Below, one piece after another: positions 9,251 to 19,946 of a stretch of 64,000 nucleotides of DNA. The DNA is taken from contig NMRB01000117.1 in NCBI GenBank assembly GCA_002633025.1, forward strand, positions 310,815 to 374,814, read 5' to 3'. Source of the stretch: Notospermus geniculatus. Its lineage: Eukaryota > Nemertea > Pilidiophora > Heteronemertea > Lineidae. The position numbers and the translations under genes were made by a program. The notes beneath the pieces are model-generated. The model ran no database searches. It saw only the letters and a program-made list of their open reading frames with translations, and had not been told where the DNA came from. Each line of letters starts with the position of its first letter. Position 1 is the stretch's first letter.

Positions 9251-11833
9251 ATGATTAGGGGCATCGTGCTTGTCATTGCGGCAGTGGTCCTCGACGCCGT
9301 CTTTGTCGAACTCGCCGTGGAAACTCTTAAAACCGCCGGACTTTCGTGTCCGAGGAACCTAAATTGCCGTTGTGAATTTCAGAAGAGGCGGATTTCCTGT
9401 CGAAACGTTTCGTCATTTCAAGATGTGCCGCCATGGACTTCGCTTGTTCTTTTTCACGACGGCGACACCATCACATCAGGAGAATCTGGGAGTCTTCCGA
9501 ATCACGTATACTCGCTGATTATCAGTACATATAAGCAGGTGGATATTCGAGGGGAATTCTTTCATATTGGTTCGAGGTTAAAGACATTTAAACTCAGTGG
9601 TATCCACGAGATAACGTTATGGAACGACGTTTTCCGTAATGTCCGGAATTTGAATGACATCACGATAGATAACTGTACGACTCTCCGGTTAAATAACTAC
9701 AAGACTATTTTCAAGGGACTGAAACCGCGATTTTTCCGACTCAGTAGAGTCGGGATCTCAATAACACAAGTTGTCGATGTCGTCTGCTCAGTGGATCCTG
9801 CAGCTTTGAAATACGTGGATTTTTCCGGACTTGGACTCAAATTCATCCCCAAGAAAATGGCGGATTGCTTACGAGTGCGTGAGCTTCTGTCATTGAAGCT
9901 AAACCATAACAATTTCTCTCGTCCGGATAGTCTGAATTCACTTGCAAAACTGGGTCGTATACAGAAGTTGGAGGTGAGCCATTCAAACATTAAAAATTCG
10001 TCGACTCTCGGGTTCATACGAGGCAAGAATCTGACCAATCTCGATATCAGTAACAACCACCTGCCAGTTAAAGAAGTCAAGAAAGTCCTCTGCAAACTCG
10101 ATCCCAAGATAATCAATGTTATAGTTGCGAGTGGGAACGAGTTTGTCTACATTGACGATGACTTCTTCAGTTGTTTGGCGAATGCGAGACTAAATTCCCT
10201 GACTCTTCGACATGGAAATATCACCGGTATTTCCAAACATGCCTTGCGCTACTTTCAGGGTAATATTGATCTCGACCTTGCAAATAACCGAATACCAGCA
10301 AGTGACATGTCATTCATTACAGCAGCAAGATCTATTACTAATTTGCAGCTCGGTCAAAATGGATTGACAAGATTCCCTGATTTCAAAGTAAACGGAACTT
10401 GTTTGGCAGTAAAGGCATTAAAAAGCATTCACCTTGTTGGAAACGAGATCGCCACGGTGAGAGAGGAGGATGTGCAGTGTCTGGGAAATGTACACAGCCT
10501 GATCCTCACGAGAAATAAAATAAAGGAGCTGCCGAAGAGGGCACTTTGGAGCATGAAGAAGCTGAAGGAGTTATCCTTGGGCAACAATAAAATGGAGAAA
10601 CTAGGGGATGATTCATTACCAACTCAACTGACGTCTTTGGATCTTTACCGAAATAACTTTAGATACTATGGTCTAATGGCTATAGGCAAGTTGGACAACT
10701 TAATCAGCTTCTCTGTCTCTGGAATACAGGGCCTTATGTGCATGTTGTTCGCCAATAAGACCAAGCTTCAAATATTGAAAATTACTGAAAGCAAAATTGC
10801 TTTAGGAGACGTTAAATGTATTCTTCAAAGTGTAAAAGGATTGGTGTCTCTTCGTCTGTCATCGACTCGTTTAAAAGTGATACCTGATGAAATACTATTC
10901 CTCATCAAGCTTAAACATCTTTTTCTCACTAACAATGAGATAAGCAGTGTACCATCTTACTTCATACCAAAACTAAATAGCTTGAAGGAGTTGGACGTGT
11001 TTGTCAACCGTTTTGAATGCAACTGTAGTCTGATGCCGTTCGTGATGTGGTTAAGAAATGGTAGCCGTTCTACAAACGTCCACAGCATCGACTTACTTGA
11101 GTGCGTTACACCTTATCGATATAAGCACACACTTTTGTTCAACTACGAGGAGGACTGTCGAAATCTGCTCCCCATCATTTTACCGTCGGTGATCGGCCCG
11201 ATCGTGTTCTTGATAGTTATCATGACAATCCTGGGAGTGCGATATCGAGGATACATCCGCTATGGCTGCATGTTGATCAGAGCAAGATGGCGGGGATACG
11301 GCGCCATTGAAGGACGCTCATTCAAGTACGATGCATTTGTTTCCTACAACAAGGAGGATGTTCACTGGGTGATAGACACGTTACGCCCCAAACTGGAGGA
11401 TGAAGCTGGTTACCAGATCTGTCTTCATGACAGAGACTTCACCGTGGGAGAAGCCATCATCGATAACATAATCACATCTATCGATGAAAGCAGGAAAACT
11501 ATCCTCGTCCTCAGTGACAACTTCGCCAAGTCTCAATGGTGTCAACTGGAAATGAATCTCGCGCAACACAAGCTATTTGAAGAAGATCGTGACATCGTCA
11601 TTTTGATCAGACTAGGGGAAGTGGCGGAAGAGAACGTAACAAAGACCATGCGCATGCTCATGCGCACCAAGACGTACATCACGTGGCCGGAAAAAGAAGA
11701 TGGCGTCGATCTTTTCTGGAAGAATCTAATCTTTGCTTTGCGACGTCCCCCAGGGGTTGTGATGGAAGAGCCGGAGTGGCCAGTGGGAGGGGAGGGAAAT
11801 GGTACACAGAATCGTTCGAATGTTTTACTTTAA
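9251..11833 (+). CDS. Tlr: Toll-like receptor, paralog C
   Basis: An intact receptor of 860 residues. The open frame runs further upstream, but the ATG at 9251 (MIRGIVL) aligns with the paralogs and begins the signal peptide, so it is chosen. The order is signal peptide, LRRNT cysteines, about 20 LRRs, one LRRCT, membrane helix and TIR (box 1 from residue 693, RDFTVG at 728-733, FW at 822-823). The N-terminal 100 residues are the most diverged of the four (for example LAVETLKTAGLSCPRN), whereas the membrane helix and TIR are almost identical to the others. The tail is EWPVGGEGNGTQNRSNVLL. Its 3' flank was duplicated behind TLR-D. The role is inferred from the family; the ligand is unknown. 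Confidence 0.96.
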   Translation: MIRGIVLVIAAVVLDAVFVELAVETLKTAGLSCPRNLNCRCEFQKRRISCRNVSSFQDVPPWTSLVLFHDGDTITSGESGSLPNHVYSLIISTYKQVDIRGEFFHIGSRLKTFKLSGIHEITLWNDVFRNVRNLNDITIDNCTTLRLNNYKTIFKGLKPRFFRLSRVGISITQVVDVVCSVDPAALKYVDFSGLGLKFIPKKMADCLRVRELLSLKLNHNNFSRPDSLNSLAKLGRIQKLEVSHSNIKNSSTLGFIRGKNLTNLDISNNHLPVKEVKKVLCKLDPKIINVIVASGNEFVYIDDDFFSCLANARLNSLTLRHGNITGISKHALRYFQGNIDLDLANNRIPASDMSFITAARSITNLQLGQNGLTRFPDFKVNGTCLAVKALKSIHLVGNEIATVREEDVQCLGNVHSLILTRNKIKELPKRALWSMKKLKELSLGNNKMEKLGDDSLPTQLTSLDLYRNNFRYYGLMAIGKLDNLISFSVSGIQGLMCMLFANKTKLQILKITESKIALGDVKCILQSVKGLVSLRLSSTRLKVIPDEILFLIKLKHLFLTNNEISSVPSYFIPKLNSLKELDVFVNRFECNCSLMPFVMWLRNGSRSTNVHSIDLLECVTPYRYKHTLLFNYEEDCRNLLPIILPSVIGPIVFLIVIMTILGVRYRGYIRYGCMLIRARWRGYGAIEGRSFKYDAFVSYNKEDVHWVIDTLRPKLEDEAGYQICLHDRDFTVGEAIIDNIITSIDESRKTILVLSDNFAKSQWCQLEMNLAQHKLFEEDRDIVILIRLGEVAEENVTKTMRMLMRTKTYITWPEKEDGVDLFWKNLIFALRRPPGVVMEEPEWPVGGEGNGTQNRSNVLL

Positions 11834-13116
11834 ATTTGAAAAACCCGACATCAGCCTCTAAAATGGCAGCATGTCAGATGCCTGGTTTGGAGCTATCAGT
11901 GGAAATGGCAGAAGAGACATATAGACATACATGTACATGTAGGCCTATTTTAATCTCCGACAATCAACAACATTGAGTTTGACTCGCCATCGTCCGCTGT
12001 GCCAAAGTGACCTTTCGGCTCTCTACTCGCGATCACCGATCACCGCACCCAGTCCGGTTACGTGCCGAAAATTAACTGTGTACATGTAGTATTCTCCTTA
12101 ACATTTACACGTACGTTTTACACAGACTGAACTGAGTGGCCGTTGTCAAAAGATTCCATTGGCTTGGATCGTGAAGAAGCGCATATTCAACACAGGAAGA
12201 CGCGACTTGATCCCCCATATCCTCTCATGGGTGAAGATGCGTCTTCCTGTTCATGTTGGGATTTTTTTCAAATTTTATGTTCGTGACTGCATCTTGTGAC
12301 GAGTTTCGCTCAGAATAGGCCTGTTTCTTATCTGCACCATTGATTGATTGTCATATAAAATTAGCATCCCAGTGGAATATTGAGAACCCGTGATGTGAAT
12401 CACGTTCACGCCTTGCGAATCGTGGCTCTTTCCTCTACTTTAGATCTGTTGACATCTACGTGTGATAATCGGAAATTCATTCACTCAAGTGTACCTGTAC
12501 ATGTATAATATGTACGTAGGCCTACAGGTGTCTATACAAAATCGCAATAGTCATTTTTAGGGTGACACACTATGATGGGTCGTATTGGTCGAAATTGTAT
12601 TTCATTTTATTGCAGTTGCACAAGGTCTGAATGAGGTTGTGAAGCGACATTCGAATTTGACGGTGTCATCCGAACTACGCGGGGAAGCATGCATTTTTGA
12701 TAAATAGGCCTAACTTGAAAGACGATTTCAGTATTGATAAACTATTCTTGGTATAGGCTACCAACACTTCCGGATTCCGGAAACTTCAGAGGCCCAATAA
12801 AATTTCTTATGCGCGGCTCTCATCCATGAATCGTTGATCTGAATGGCTGCGTCCTATTGTATCATGACTCAAATGCCTCAGCTCTGACAGGCCAACTTTT
12901 GTATCATGTACAGTCATTTCATTTGTCTCAATAAACCTTATATATATACTCAAACGCTGTACGAGGCTCTGTGTGCTGAAAACGCAGCCGTTGTTTTCTG
13001 GTAGATTGGTTCTATATCTCGCCGCTAGGAGTATATAGTCGTAGTGGTGGTGCGATGCAAATAAGACGAGGACGCTAATTAATAGATCTTATCTTTATTC
13101 ATGTCTAAGTATTCTT
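11834..13116 (+). repeat. TLR-C 3' flank, segmental duplicate of 17280-18635
   Basis: A low-copy block that aligns almost end to end with the flank of TLR-D. It includes a possible polyadenylation signal AATAAA near 12797, also kept in the other copy near 18381. Differences are a GAAT microsatellite with flanking bases present only in the TLR-D copy, and an 81-base insertion here (12874-12954) bounded by ACTCAAA on both sides. The block stops abruptly at about 13117, where TLR coding sequence begins. Confidence 0.8.
12874..12954. mobile_element. small insertion with 7-base direct repeats
   Basis: The sequence is absent from the duplicate copy around 18458. The heptamer ACTCAAA occurs on both sides (12867-12873 and 12948-12954) and once at the empty site. 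It contains AATAAA and no inverted ends. The type of element is unknown. Confidence 0.5.
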
Positions 13117-13287
13117 ATGCACATGCTCATGCGCACCAAGACGTACATCACGTGGCCGGAAAAGGAAGATGACGTCGATCTCTTCTGGAAGAATCTAATC
13201 TTTGCTTTACGACGTCCCCAAGGGGTAGTGATGGAAGAGTGGGAGTGGCCAGTTGGAGAGGAGGGAAATGGTACACAGAACTGTTAG
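13117..13287 (+). pseudogene. orphan 3' end of a fifth TLR gene
   Basis: Fifty-six codons and a stop that match the last part of the TIR domain: the strand TYITWP, box 3 FW in the motif DVDLFWKNL, and a tail ending EWPVGEEGNGTQNC. The rest of the gene is missing. Immediately upstream is the duplicated TLR-C flank, with the junction at about 13117, so this is a recombination scar and not an exon. The 3' flank resembles that of TLR-A. It is not expected to make a receptor. Confidence 0.85.
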
Positions 13288-14071
13288 AATGCTTTTCGTT
13301 AGATTTGAAAGTCTAGAGACCTCCCTCTAAATGGCAGCATCCGTGGTTTTTACGCGTCAGTGGAAATGGCAGTACAGGAGGCGTATTTCATATCCTACAT
13401 TTCGCAAGTGTGACTCTCGATCGTCTGCTGTGGCCAGCCCTTCACATAATTCATTGCTCACTTGTCTAGCCTGCGATTTAAAAGTGGCAGTATCGTTTGT
13501 GTTTATGCACGTTACGCGCAACCTCTGCACCTCCTATGCTAGACAACTGGCACTCTTCAGGCACTCTTCAATCTTCACAATAGGAGCAGTCAGCCGCGTA
13601 TATTGCCAACAGATGGCAGCAAAGTCTTAGCGGACCAATGTACAGGAAAATCTACGTGATTGCTGCTCGATCGATAATGACTGGGTCCGCTAGATGCATT
13701 GAATTGGGCCGTAGTGACACCTAGTGGTCAACTCGCTGACAGCTCATTTCCGTCCTCAACTGTCGTTGCTAATGATCTTCACCGAGGAGACGCGGCATGT
13801 TCCTCCCACTGGAGATGCTCTCATGGGTGCTGGAATATAGCCTATCCACAGTTAGGGCCTTCCTGTTCCTGTTCGGATTTTCTAAATTATGTCCTCGTGA
13901 TCGCTCTTATCGGCACAACAAACATGTAGATCTATTATGATACATGTTAGGCCTAATATCCAGCGAACAGTCTTTCCTTGGTCGGCAACAGGAAAACATC
14001 TCTAGACTGGTCATTGCTACTGAACTAGTGGATTTCACATACACGCCAAATGGGAAGGAGCACGAAGACCG
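13288..14071 (+). other. copy of the TLR-A/TLR-B intergenic region, ending in TLR-D exon 1
   Basis: It aligns with 3859-4478. About 180 bases around 13575-13755 are extra and contain short inverted stretches (AGCGGACC and GGTCCGCT). The last part, about 13935-14071, is the predicted non-coding first exon of TLR-D. It has an ATG at 14050 that opens a 30-codon upstream frame across the splice junction. Confidence 0.65.
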
Positions 14072-14628
14072 GTGAGTAACCTGATAACCTGGGGCCGGTT
14101 GCACAAAACTCATGTTAGCGCTAACATGGTGTTAGCGCTAACTTTTATGTTAGATGACGTCAAAATCCATTGTCATTTTACGTCATTTAACATGAGTTTT
14201 GTGCAACCCAGCCCTGATTAATGGAATCTGATCCCTTTCCATGTAGAGAAGACTATGGCGAATATAGAACCGTCCTTTGGGTAATATAGAGGCCACGGAA
14301 CAGAGGGACATTCCAACATTTCCCATGTAATGGTGTCCCAAGTCTGCCGTACGGATGTTTCCGCGATGTGCTTGTTAGCGACAGCCAAACAGAAATTACA
14401 TGTACTGCAATCATTCTAAAACCAAAGAGTCAATTCAAAAGAAGATGGTTACCCTTTGAAAGGGAGATTCCCTTCGCTCGACATGTTGCTCCTTTGGTGG
14501 AAGTTTCACTCGGACATATCGTAGAATCGCCAGGATGGGCAGTAGGCCATGGCATGTAGATGAGTCGATCCCATCGACAACGTAGCACACTTGGCTGATA
14601 GTACTACAGACTTTTGCTTTCTCTTCAG
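14072..14628 (+). other. predicted 5' UTR intron of TLR-D (557 bases)
   Basis: The donor GTGAGTAAC lies at 14072 and the acceptor tract ending CTCTTCAG at 14628, 113 bases before the start codon. It is 127 bases longer than the TLR-B intron. A 122-base foldback element with its CTG duplication accounts for almost all of that difference. Confidence 0.65.
14092..14213. repeat. foldback element in the TLR-D intron with CTG duplication
   Basis: The left end GGGCCGGTTGCACAAAAC and the right end, read inverted, GGCTGGGTTGCACAAAAC lead into arms with GTTAGCGCTAAC. CTG lies on both sides (14089-14091 and 14214-14216). TLR-B shows the empty site. Confidence 0.8.
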
Positions 14629-14741
14629 GGGAGCGCGCAGTGACGATGCTGCTCCAGATAATCCAAACGAAACCCTGTAATCTAGCTTCAAGGAAATAGA
14701 GTTGCAGACAAATGAGTAGGACATAAAGGCGCCAGTTCAGG

Positions 14742-17219
14742 ATGATTCGAGGCATCGTGCTTGCCACTGTGGCAGTGGTCCTCAGCGCCGTTTCTGCTGC
14801 ACAGGACGTGGAATCTCTTACCGCCAGACGTATCTGTCCGAGGCACCGAGATTGCATTTGTAATTTCCAAACCGGGTTTTTTTCATGCCGTAACGTCTCA
14901 TCAGTCCCAGATATACCATCATGGACTATGACTTTCTTTATTCAGGACGGCGACACCTTAACATTGGGAAAATCAGTTGGTCTCCCGAATCATGTCATTG
15001 CGCTGGTTATCACCAAATACAAACAGCTGGACATCCGGGGGGAGTTCTTTCAAATGGGCTCTAAGTTGAAGACACTTGTACTTAACGGTATCCAGGAGGT
15101 ACATTTATCGACTGGCGTTTTCAGTAAAGTCCGGAATTTGAGTAAAATCATGATCGACAACTGTCCGACTCTCCGGTTAAATAATTACAAAACTATTTTC
15201 AAGGGGCTGAAACCGCAATTTTTCCAACTCCGTAGAGTCAGGATCTCAATAACACAAATTGCCGATGTCGTCTGCTCAGTGGATCCTGCAGCTTTGAAAT
15301 ACGTGGATCTTTCCGGACTTGATCTCATCTTCATCCCTAAGAAAATGGCGGATTGTTTACGAGTTCGTGAGCTTCCGTCATTGAAGCTAAACCAGAACAA
15401 CTTCTCTCATCCGGATAGTCTGAATTCACTTGCAAAACTGGGCCGTATACGGAAGTTGGAGGTGAGCCATTCAAACATTCAAAATTCGTCAACTCTCGGG
15501 TTCATAAAAGGCAAGAATCTGACCAATCTCGATATCAGTAACAACCACTTGCCAGTTAAAGAAGTCAAGAAAGTCCTCTGCAAACTCGATCCCAAGATAA
15601 TCAAGACTATAGTTGCTAGTGGGAACGAGTTTGCTTACATTGACGATGACTTCTTCAGTTGTTTGGCGAATGCGAGACTAAATTCCCTGACTCTCCGACA
15701 TGGAAATATCACCGGTATTTCCAAACATGCCTTGCGCTACTTTCATGGTAATATTGATCTCGACCTTGCACATAATCGAATACCAGCAAGTGACATGTCA
15801 TTCATTACAGGCGCACGATCCATTGGTACTTTGCAGATGGGTCAAAATGGATTTACCAGATTCCCTGATTTCAAAGTAAACGGGACTTGTTTGGCTGTAA
15901 AAGCATTGGGAAGCATTCACCTTGTTGGAAACATCATCACGACTGTGAGAGAGGAAGATGTGCAGTGTCTGGGAAATGTTCATAGCATGACACTCACGGG
16001 AAATAAAATAAAGCTGCTGCCGAGGAGGGCACTTTGGAGCATGAAGAAGCTGAAGCAGTTATCCTTGGGCAGCAATAAAATGGAGTGGCTAGGGGAAGAT
16101 TCACTACCAACTCAGTTGGCATCTTTGGATCTTTACCAAAATAACTTTGGACATTATGGTCTAATGCCTATAGGCAAACTGAACAATTTATACAAATTCT
16201 CTGTCTCGGGACTACAGGGCCTTATGTGCAAGTTATTTGCCAATAAGACCAAGCTTCAATCATTGCAAATTGCTGACGGCAAAATTGCTTTAAGAGACGT
16301 TAAATGTATTCTTCAAACTCTCAAAGGATTGCGGTATCTTCATCTGTCATCGATCGGTTTAAAAGAGATACCTGATGAGATACTACACCTCGACAAGCTT
16401 CAATCGCTCTTCCTCACGAACAGCTTGATAAGCAGTATACCATCTTACTTCATACCAAAACTGAATCGCCTGAAGGGCTTGGAGTTGTCTGACAACCGTT
16501 TCGAATGCAACTGTAGTCTGATGCCATTCGTAACGTGGTTAAGAAATGGTAGCCGTTCTACGAATGTCCACAATATCGACACACTAGAGTGCGTTACACC
16601 TTATCGATATAAGCACACACTTTTGTTCAACTACGAGGAGGACTGTCGAAATCTGCTCCCCATCATTCTACCATCAGTGATCGGCCCGATCGTGTTCTTG
16701 ATAGTTATCATGACAATCCTGGGAGTGCGATATCGAGGATACATCCGCTATGGCTGCATGTTGATCAGAGCAAGATGGCGGGGATACGGCGCCATTGAAG
16801 GACGCTCATTCAAGTACGATGCATTTGTTTCCTACAACAAGGAGGATGTTCACTGGGTGATAGACACGTTACGCCCCAAACTGGAGGATGAAGCTGGTTA
16901 CCAGATCTGTCTCCATGACAGAGACTTCACCGTGGGAGAAGCCATTGTCGATAACATAATCACATCTATCGATGGAAGCAGGAAAACTATCCTCGTCCTC
17001 AGTGACAACTTCGCCAAGTCTCAGTGGTGTCAACTGGAAATGAATCTCGCGCAACACAAGCTATTTGAAGAAGATCGTGACATCGTCATTTTGATCAGAC
17101 TCGGGGAAGTGGCGGAGGAGAACGTATTACAAAGACCATGCGCATGCTCATGCGCACCAAGACGTACATCACGTGGCCGGAAAAGGAAGATGGCGTCAAT
17201 CTCTTCTGGAAGAATCTAA
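14742..17219 (+). CDS. Tlr: Toll-like receptor, paralog D, TIR end frameshifted
   Basis: The 825-residue open frame has signal peptide, LRRNT, about 20 LRRs, LRRCT, membrane helix and the first three quarters of a TIR domain (box 1 at 692, RDFTVG at 727-732). At 17127-17128 two extra T bases after the codons for EENV shift the frame, so the last 30 residues are unrelated arginine-rich sequence. The normal continuation (TYITWP, then FW in VNLFWKNL, then RRPPG) is intact in the frame offset by two, from 17138 to a stop at 17402. The product would keep box 1 and the BB loop but lose the last strand and helix with box 3. The body is closest to paralog B, while the 3' flank is a copy of the paralog C flank. 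It could be a recent pseudogene, a signalling-altered receptor or a sequencing error. Confidence 0.88.
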   Translation: MIRGIVLATVAVVLSAVSAAQDVESLTARRICPRHRDCICNFQTGFFSCRNVSSVPDIPSWTMTFFIQDGDTLTLGKSVGLPNHVIALVITKYKQLDIRGEFFQMGSKLKTLVLNGIQEVHLSTGVFSKVRNLSKIMIDNCPTLRLNNYKTIFKGLKPQFFQLRRVRISITQIADVVCSVDPAALKYVDLSGLDLIFIPKKMADCLRVRELPSLKLNQNNFSHPDSLNSLAKLGRIRKLEVSHSNIQNSSTLGFIKGKNLTNLDISNNHLPVKEVKKVLCKLDPKIIKTIVASGNEFAYIDDDFFSCLANARLNSLTLRHGNITGISKHALRYFHGNIDLDLAHNRIPASDMSFITGARSIGTLQMGQNGFTRFPDFKVNGTCLAVKALGSIHLVGNIITTVREEDVQCLGNVHSMTLTGNKIKLLPRRALWSMKKLKQLSLGSNKMEWLGEDSLPTQLASLDLYQNNFGHYGLMPIGKLNNLYKFSVSGLQGLMCKLFANKTKLQSLQIADGKIALRDVKCILQTLKGLRYLHLSSIGLKEIPDEILHLDKLQSLFLTNSLISSIPSYFIPKLNRLKGLELSDNRFECNCSLMPFVTWLRNGSRSTNVHNIDTLECVTPYRYKHTLLFNYEEDCRNLLPIILPSVIGPIVFLIVIMTILGVRYRGYIRYGCMLIRARWRGYGAIEGRSFKYDAFVSYNKEDVHWVIDTLRPKLEDEAGYQICLHDRDFTVGEAIVDNIITSIDGSRKTILVLSDNFAKSQWCQLEMNLAQHKLFEEDRDIVILIRLGEVAEENVLQRPCACSCAPRRTSRGRKRKMASISSGRI

Positions 17220-17279
17220 TCTTTGCTTTGCGACGTCCCCCAGGGGTTGTGATGGCAGAGCCGGAAGAAGGGGAGGGAA

Positions 17280-18635
17280 TGGTACAGAGAATTGTTCGAA
17301 TGTTTTACTTTAGATTTGAAAAACTCGACTCTACCGTCTTAAGTGACGGCAGGTCAGATTCCTGGTTTGGACCTATCACCGGAAATGGCAGAAGAGACAT
17401 ATAGGCATAGGCCTATTTAATCTCCTACGATCAACAACATTGAGTTTGACTCTCTGTCGTCTGCTGTGCCAAAGTGAGGATATCTTTCGTCTCTCCGCGA
17501 ACCTAGTCCTGGTTACGTGCCGAATATCAACGGTGTAGCATTCTTCTTCAACATTTACATGTATTTTTTCGTCTCGCACTACACAGACTGAACTGAGTGG
17601 CCGTTGTCAAAAGATTCAATTGGCTTGGGGCGTAAAGAAGCGCATGTTCCACCCACGAGCAGGAAGACGCGACATGATCCTCCCACATCCTCTCATGGGT
17701 GCAAATCAACAAGCACCTTCCTGTTCATGTTGGGATTTTTTCAAATTTTATATTCGTGACTGCATCTTGTGACGAGTTTCGCTCAGAATTTTCCTGTCAT
17801 AGGCCTGTTTCGTATCTGCACCATTGATTGATTGTCATATAAAATTCCAGTATGAAGCATCCCAGTGGAATATTGAGAACCCGTGATGTGAATCACGTTC
17901 ACGCCTTGCGAATCGTGGCTCTTTCCTCTACTTCAGATCTGTTGACATCTAGGCCTACGTGTGATAATCGGAAATTCATTCACTCAAGTGTAGGCCTACC
18001 AGTAGGCCTACATGTGTAATATGTACGTAGGCCTACAGGTGTCTATACAAAATCGCAATAGTCATTTTTAGGGTGACACACTTGATGGGTCGTATTGGTC
18101 GAAATTGTATTTCATTTTATTGCAGTTGCACAAGGTGAATGAATGAATGAATGAATGAATGAATTGATTCAGACCTTATAGAAAAGGTACATGAACAACT
18201 TTTGGAAACATTTGTCTGACTGAGGTTGTGAAGCGACATTCGAATTTGACGGTGTCATCCGAACTACGCGAGGAAGCATGCATTTTTGACACATAGGCCT
18301 AACTTGAAAGACGATTTCAGTATTGATAAACTATTCTTGGTATACAGGCTACCCACACTTCCACGAAACTTCAGAGGCCCAATAAAATTTATTATGCGCG
18401 GCTCTCATCCATGAATCGTTGATCTGAATGGCTGCGTCCTATCGTATCACGACTCAAACGCTGTACGAGGCTCTGTGTGCTGAAAACGCACAGCCGTTGT
18501 TGTTTCTGGTAGATTGGTTCCATATCTCGCCGCTAGGAGTATATAGTCGTACATGTAGGTGGTGCGATGCAAATAAGACGAGGACGCTAGTTAATAGATC
18601 TCATTTTTATTCATGTCTAAGTATTCTTATTGAAA
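17280..18635 (+). repeat. TLR-D 3' flank, segmental duplicate of 11834-13116
   Basis: The partner of the block after TLR-C. It holds the AATAAA near 18381, a GAAT microsatellite at 18137-18165 and several GTAGGCCTAC words near 17950-18030. A 115-codon open frame at 18428 begins with ATGGCTGCG but is closed by a stop in the other copy, so it is not called a gene. Confidence 0.8.
18137..18165. repeat. GAAT microsatellite
   Basis: About seven tandem GAAT units, present only in the TLR-D copy of the duplicated flank. Confidence 0.9.
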
Positions 18636-18905
18636 CATCAAGCTTCAGTCAACAAAGAAATGGTATACGCGCGATTCTGATATTATGTACATATACGCAG
18701 GGTGATGTGGGTGACAGTCTGGCGCACGTACAGGGGCAACAAATAGATGAGACTGGTCCATTGTCCTGTTCATGATATCAGGCAGCACGAAGTCAGCCCG
18801 GACCGGGAACCGGCCTACCAACAACTGACTCCCATGCGAAAAAGATTTAGAAGTCTACGACTTCATAAAAATTATTGGCTGAATCTCAGTGAAGAAAATT
18901 TAAAC

Positions 18906-19688
18906 GGTTAAAGCTGACGTGTTTGCATTCCCCCATGGCTTTGGCTGAATAAAAAAATACCTGCCGCGCCAGAGCGTGGCAGGTAGATGAAGTTCAAACA
19001 TCCAGCTCCTTCATCACACCTCTCTCAGACCATCATTACCCCAAATACATGTACCTCCCAGGTGTCGCTGTCATTCAAATGAAAGCCGTCGAGCTGGAAG
19101 GATGGCGAGCGCTCCGGACCGCAGGTCATCAGTACAAGTAGGCCTACAATGCTGTAGGCCTATAATCAAGACCAGGGGCCTGTTTCAAAAAGTTCCGAAC
19201 CCTCTCGCCATGTTTGTTCCATTGACCAACGCGCGAGGTTTCGCAAGCGCGCGGTTTAGGCCAAACGACAACGTTCATCTATTGTTTGGATACACCCAAA
19301 CAATAGATAAACGTCATCGTAGGGCCTAACGGGGCGCTTGCGAAACCTCACAATTGTCTACGAGCAGCCATAACTTAGTCGTCAATGGCTGCCTGTAGTT
19401 GGATCTACATGTACATTGTATACGCCTAGGCTGACCCTATTGTCTATGTATGCCTACAGCATTGTACTTTTACTGACCTGCGGAGCACTAGCCATCCTTC
19501 CAACTCGACGGCTTTCAATTCGAATAACAGCGACACCTAGGCGGTATTAGGCGTAATGGTGGTCTGAGAGAGGTGTTTGATGAAGGACCTGGATGTTTGA
19601 ACTTCATCTACCTGCCACGCTGTGGCGCGGCAGGTGTTTTTTAATTCAGCCAACGTCATGGGGTAATGCAAAGATGTCAGCTTTAAAG
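18906..19688. repeat. 780-base nested foldback element
   Basis: Long inverted arms (about 18906-19170 and 19430-19688) match over most of their length. Paired landmarks are CCTGCCGCGCCA with TGGCGCGGCAGG and GTCGAGCTGGAAGGATGG with CCATCCTTCCAACTCGAC. In the loop sits a second, independent foldback (about 19228-19350) whose arms contain GAGGTTTCGCAAGCGC and an ATCTATTGTTTGG/CCAAACAATAGAT hairpin. No coding capacity is seen, so it is probably a non-autonomous DNA transposon. Confidence 0.8.
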
Positions 19689-19946
19689 ATCAGTCTGTCA
19701 CCCACGGAACTCAAAATAAAAAATCACCCATTACTAATGATACGTACGATAATACATGTATCATGTATCTCAGGCAAAGTCTTCATAACCATTTCCGTAG
19801 GCCTATACGTGTAAACATCAACAACTACTATGTAATAAAGGCGCTGTAGCAAAAACAAAATCTTGGTACGAGATTGTCATTCTGACAGCAGATACAGCAG
19901 ATTCCTCCGAGATGTCTGACATAACGTTTCGCGACCGCGAAGCCAT

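Noticed and set aside
18428-18775. 115-codon frame beginning MAASYRITTQTLYEAL
   Set aside because: The duplicate block at 12843 has a stop after about a dozen codons, so the frame is not maintained.
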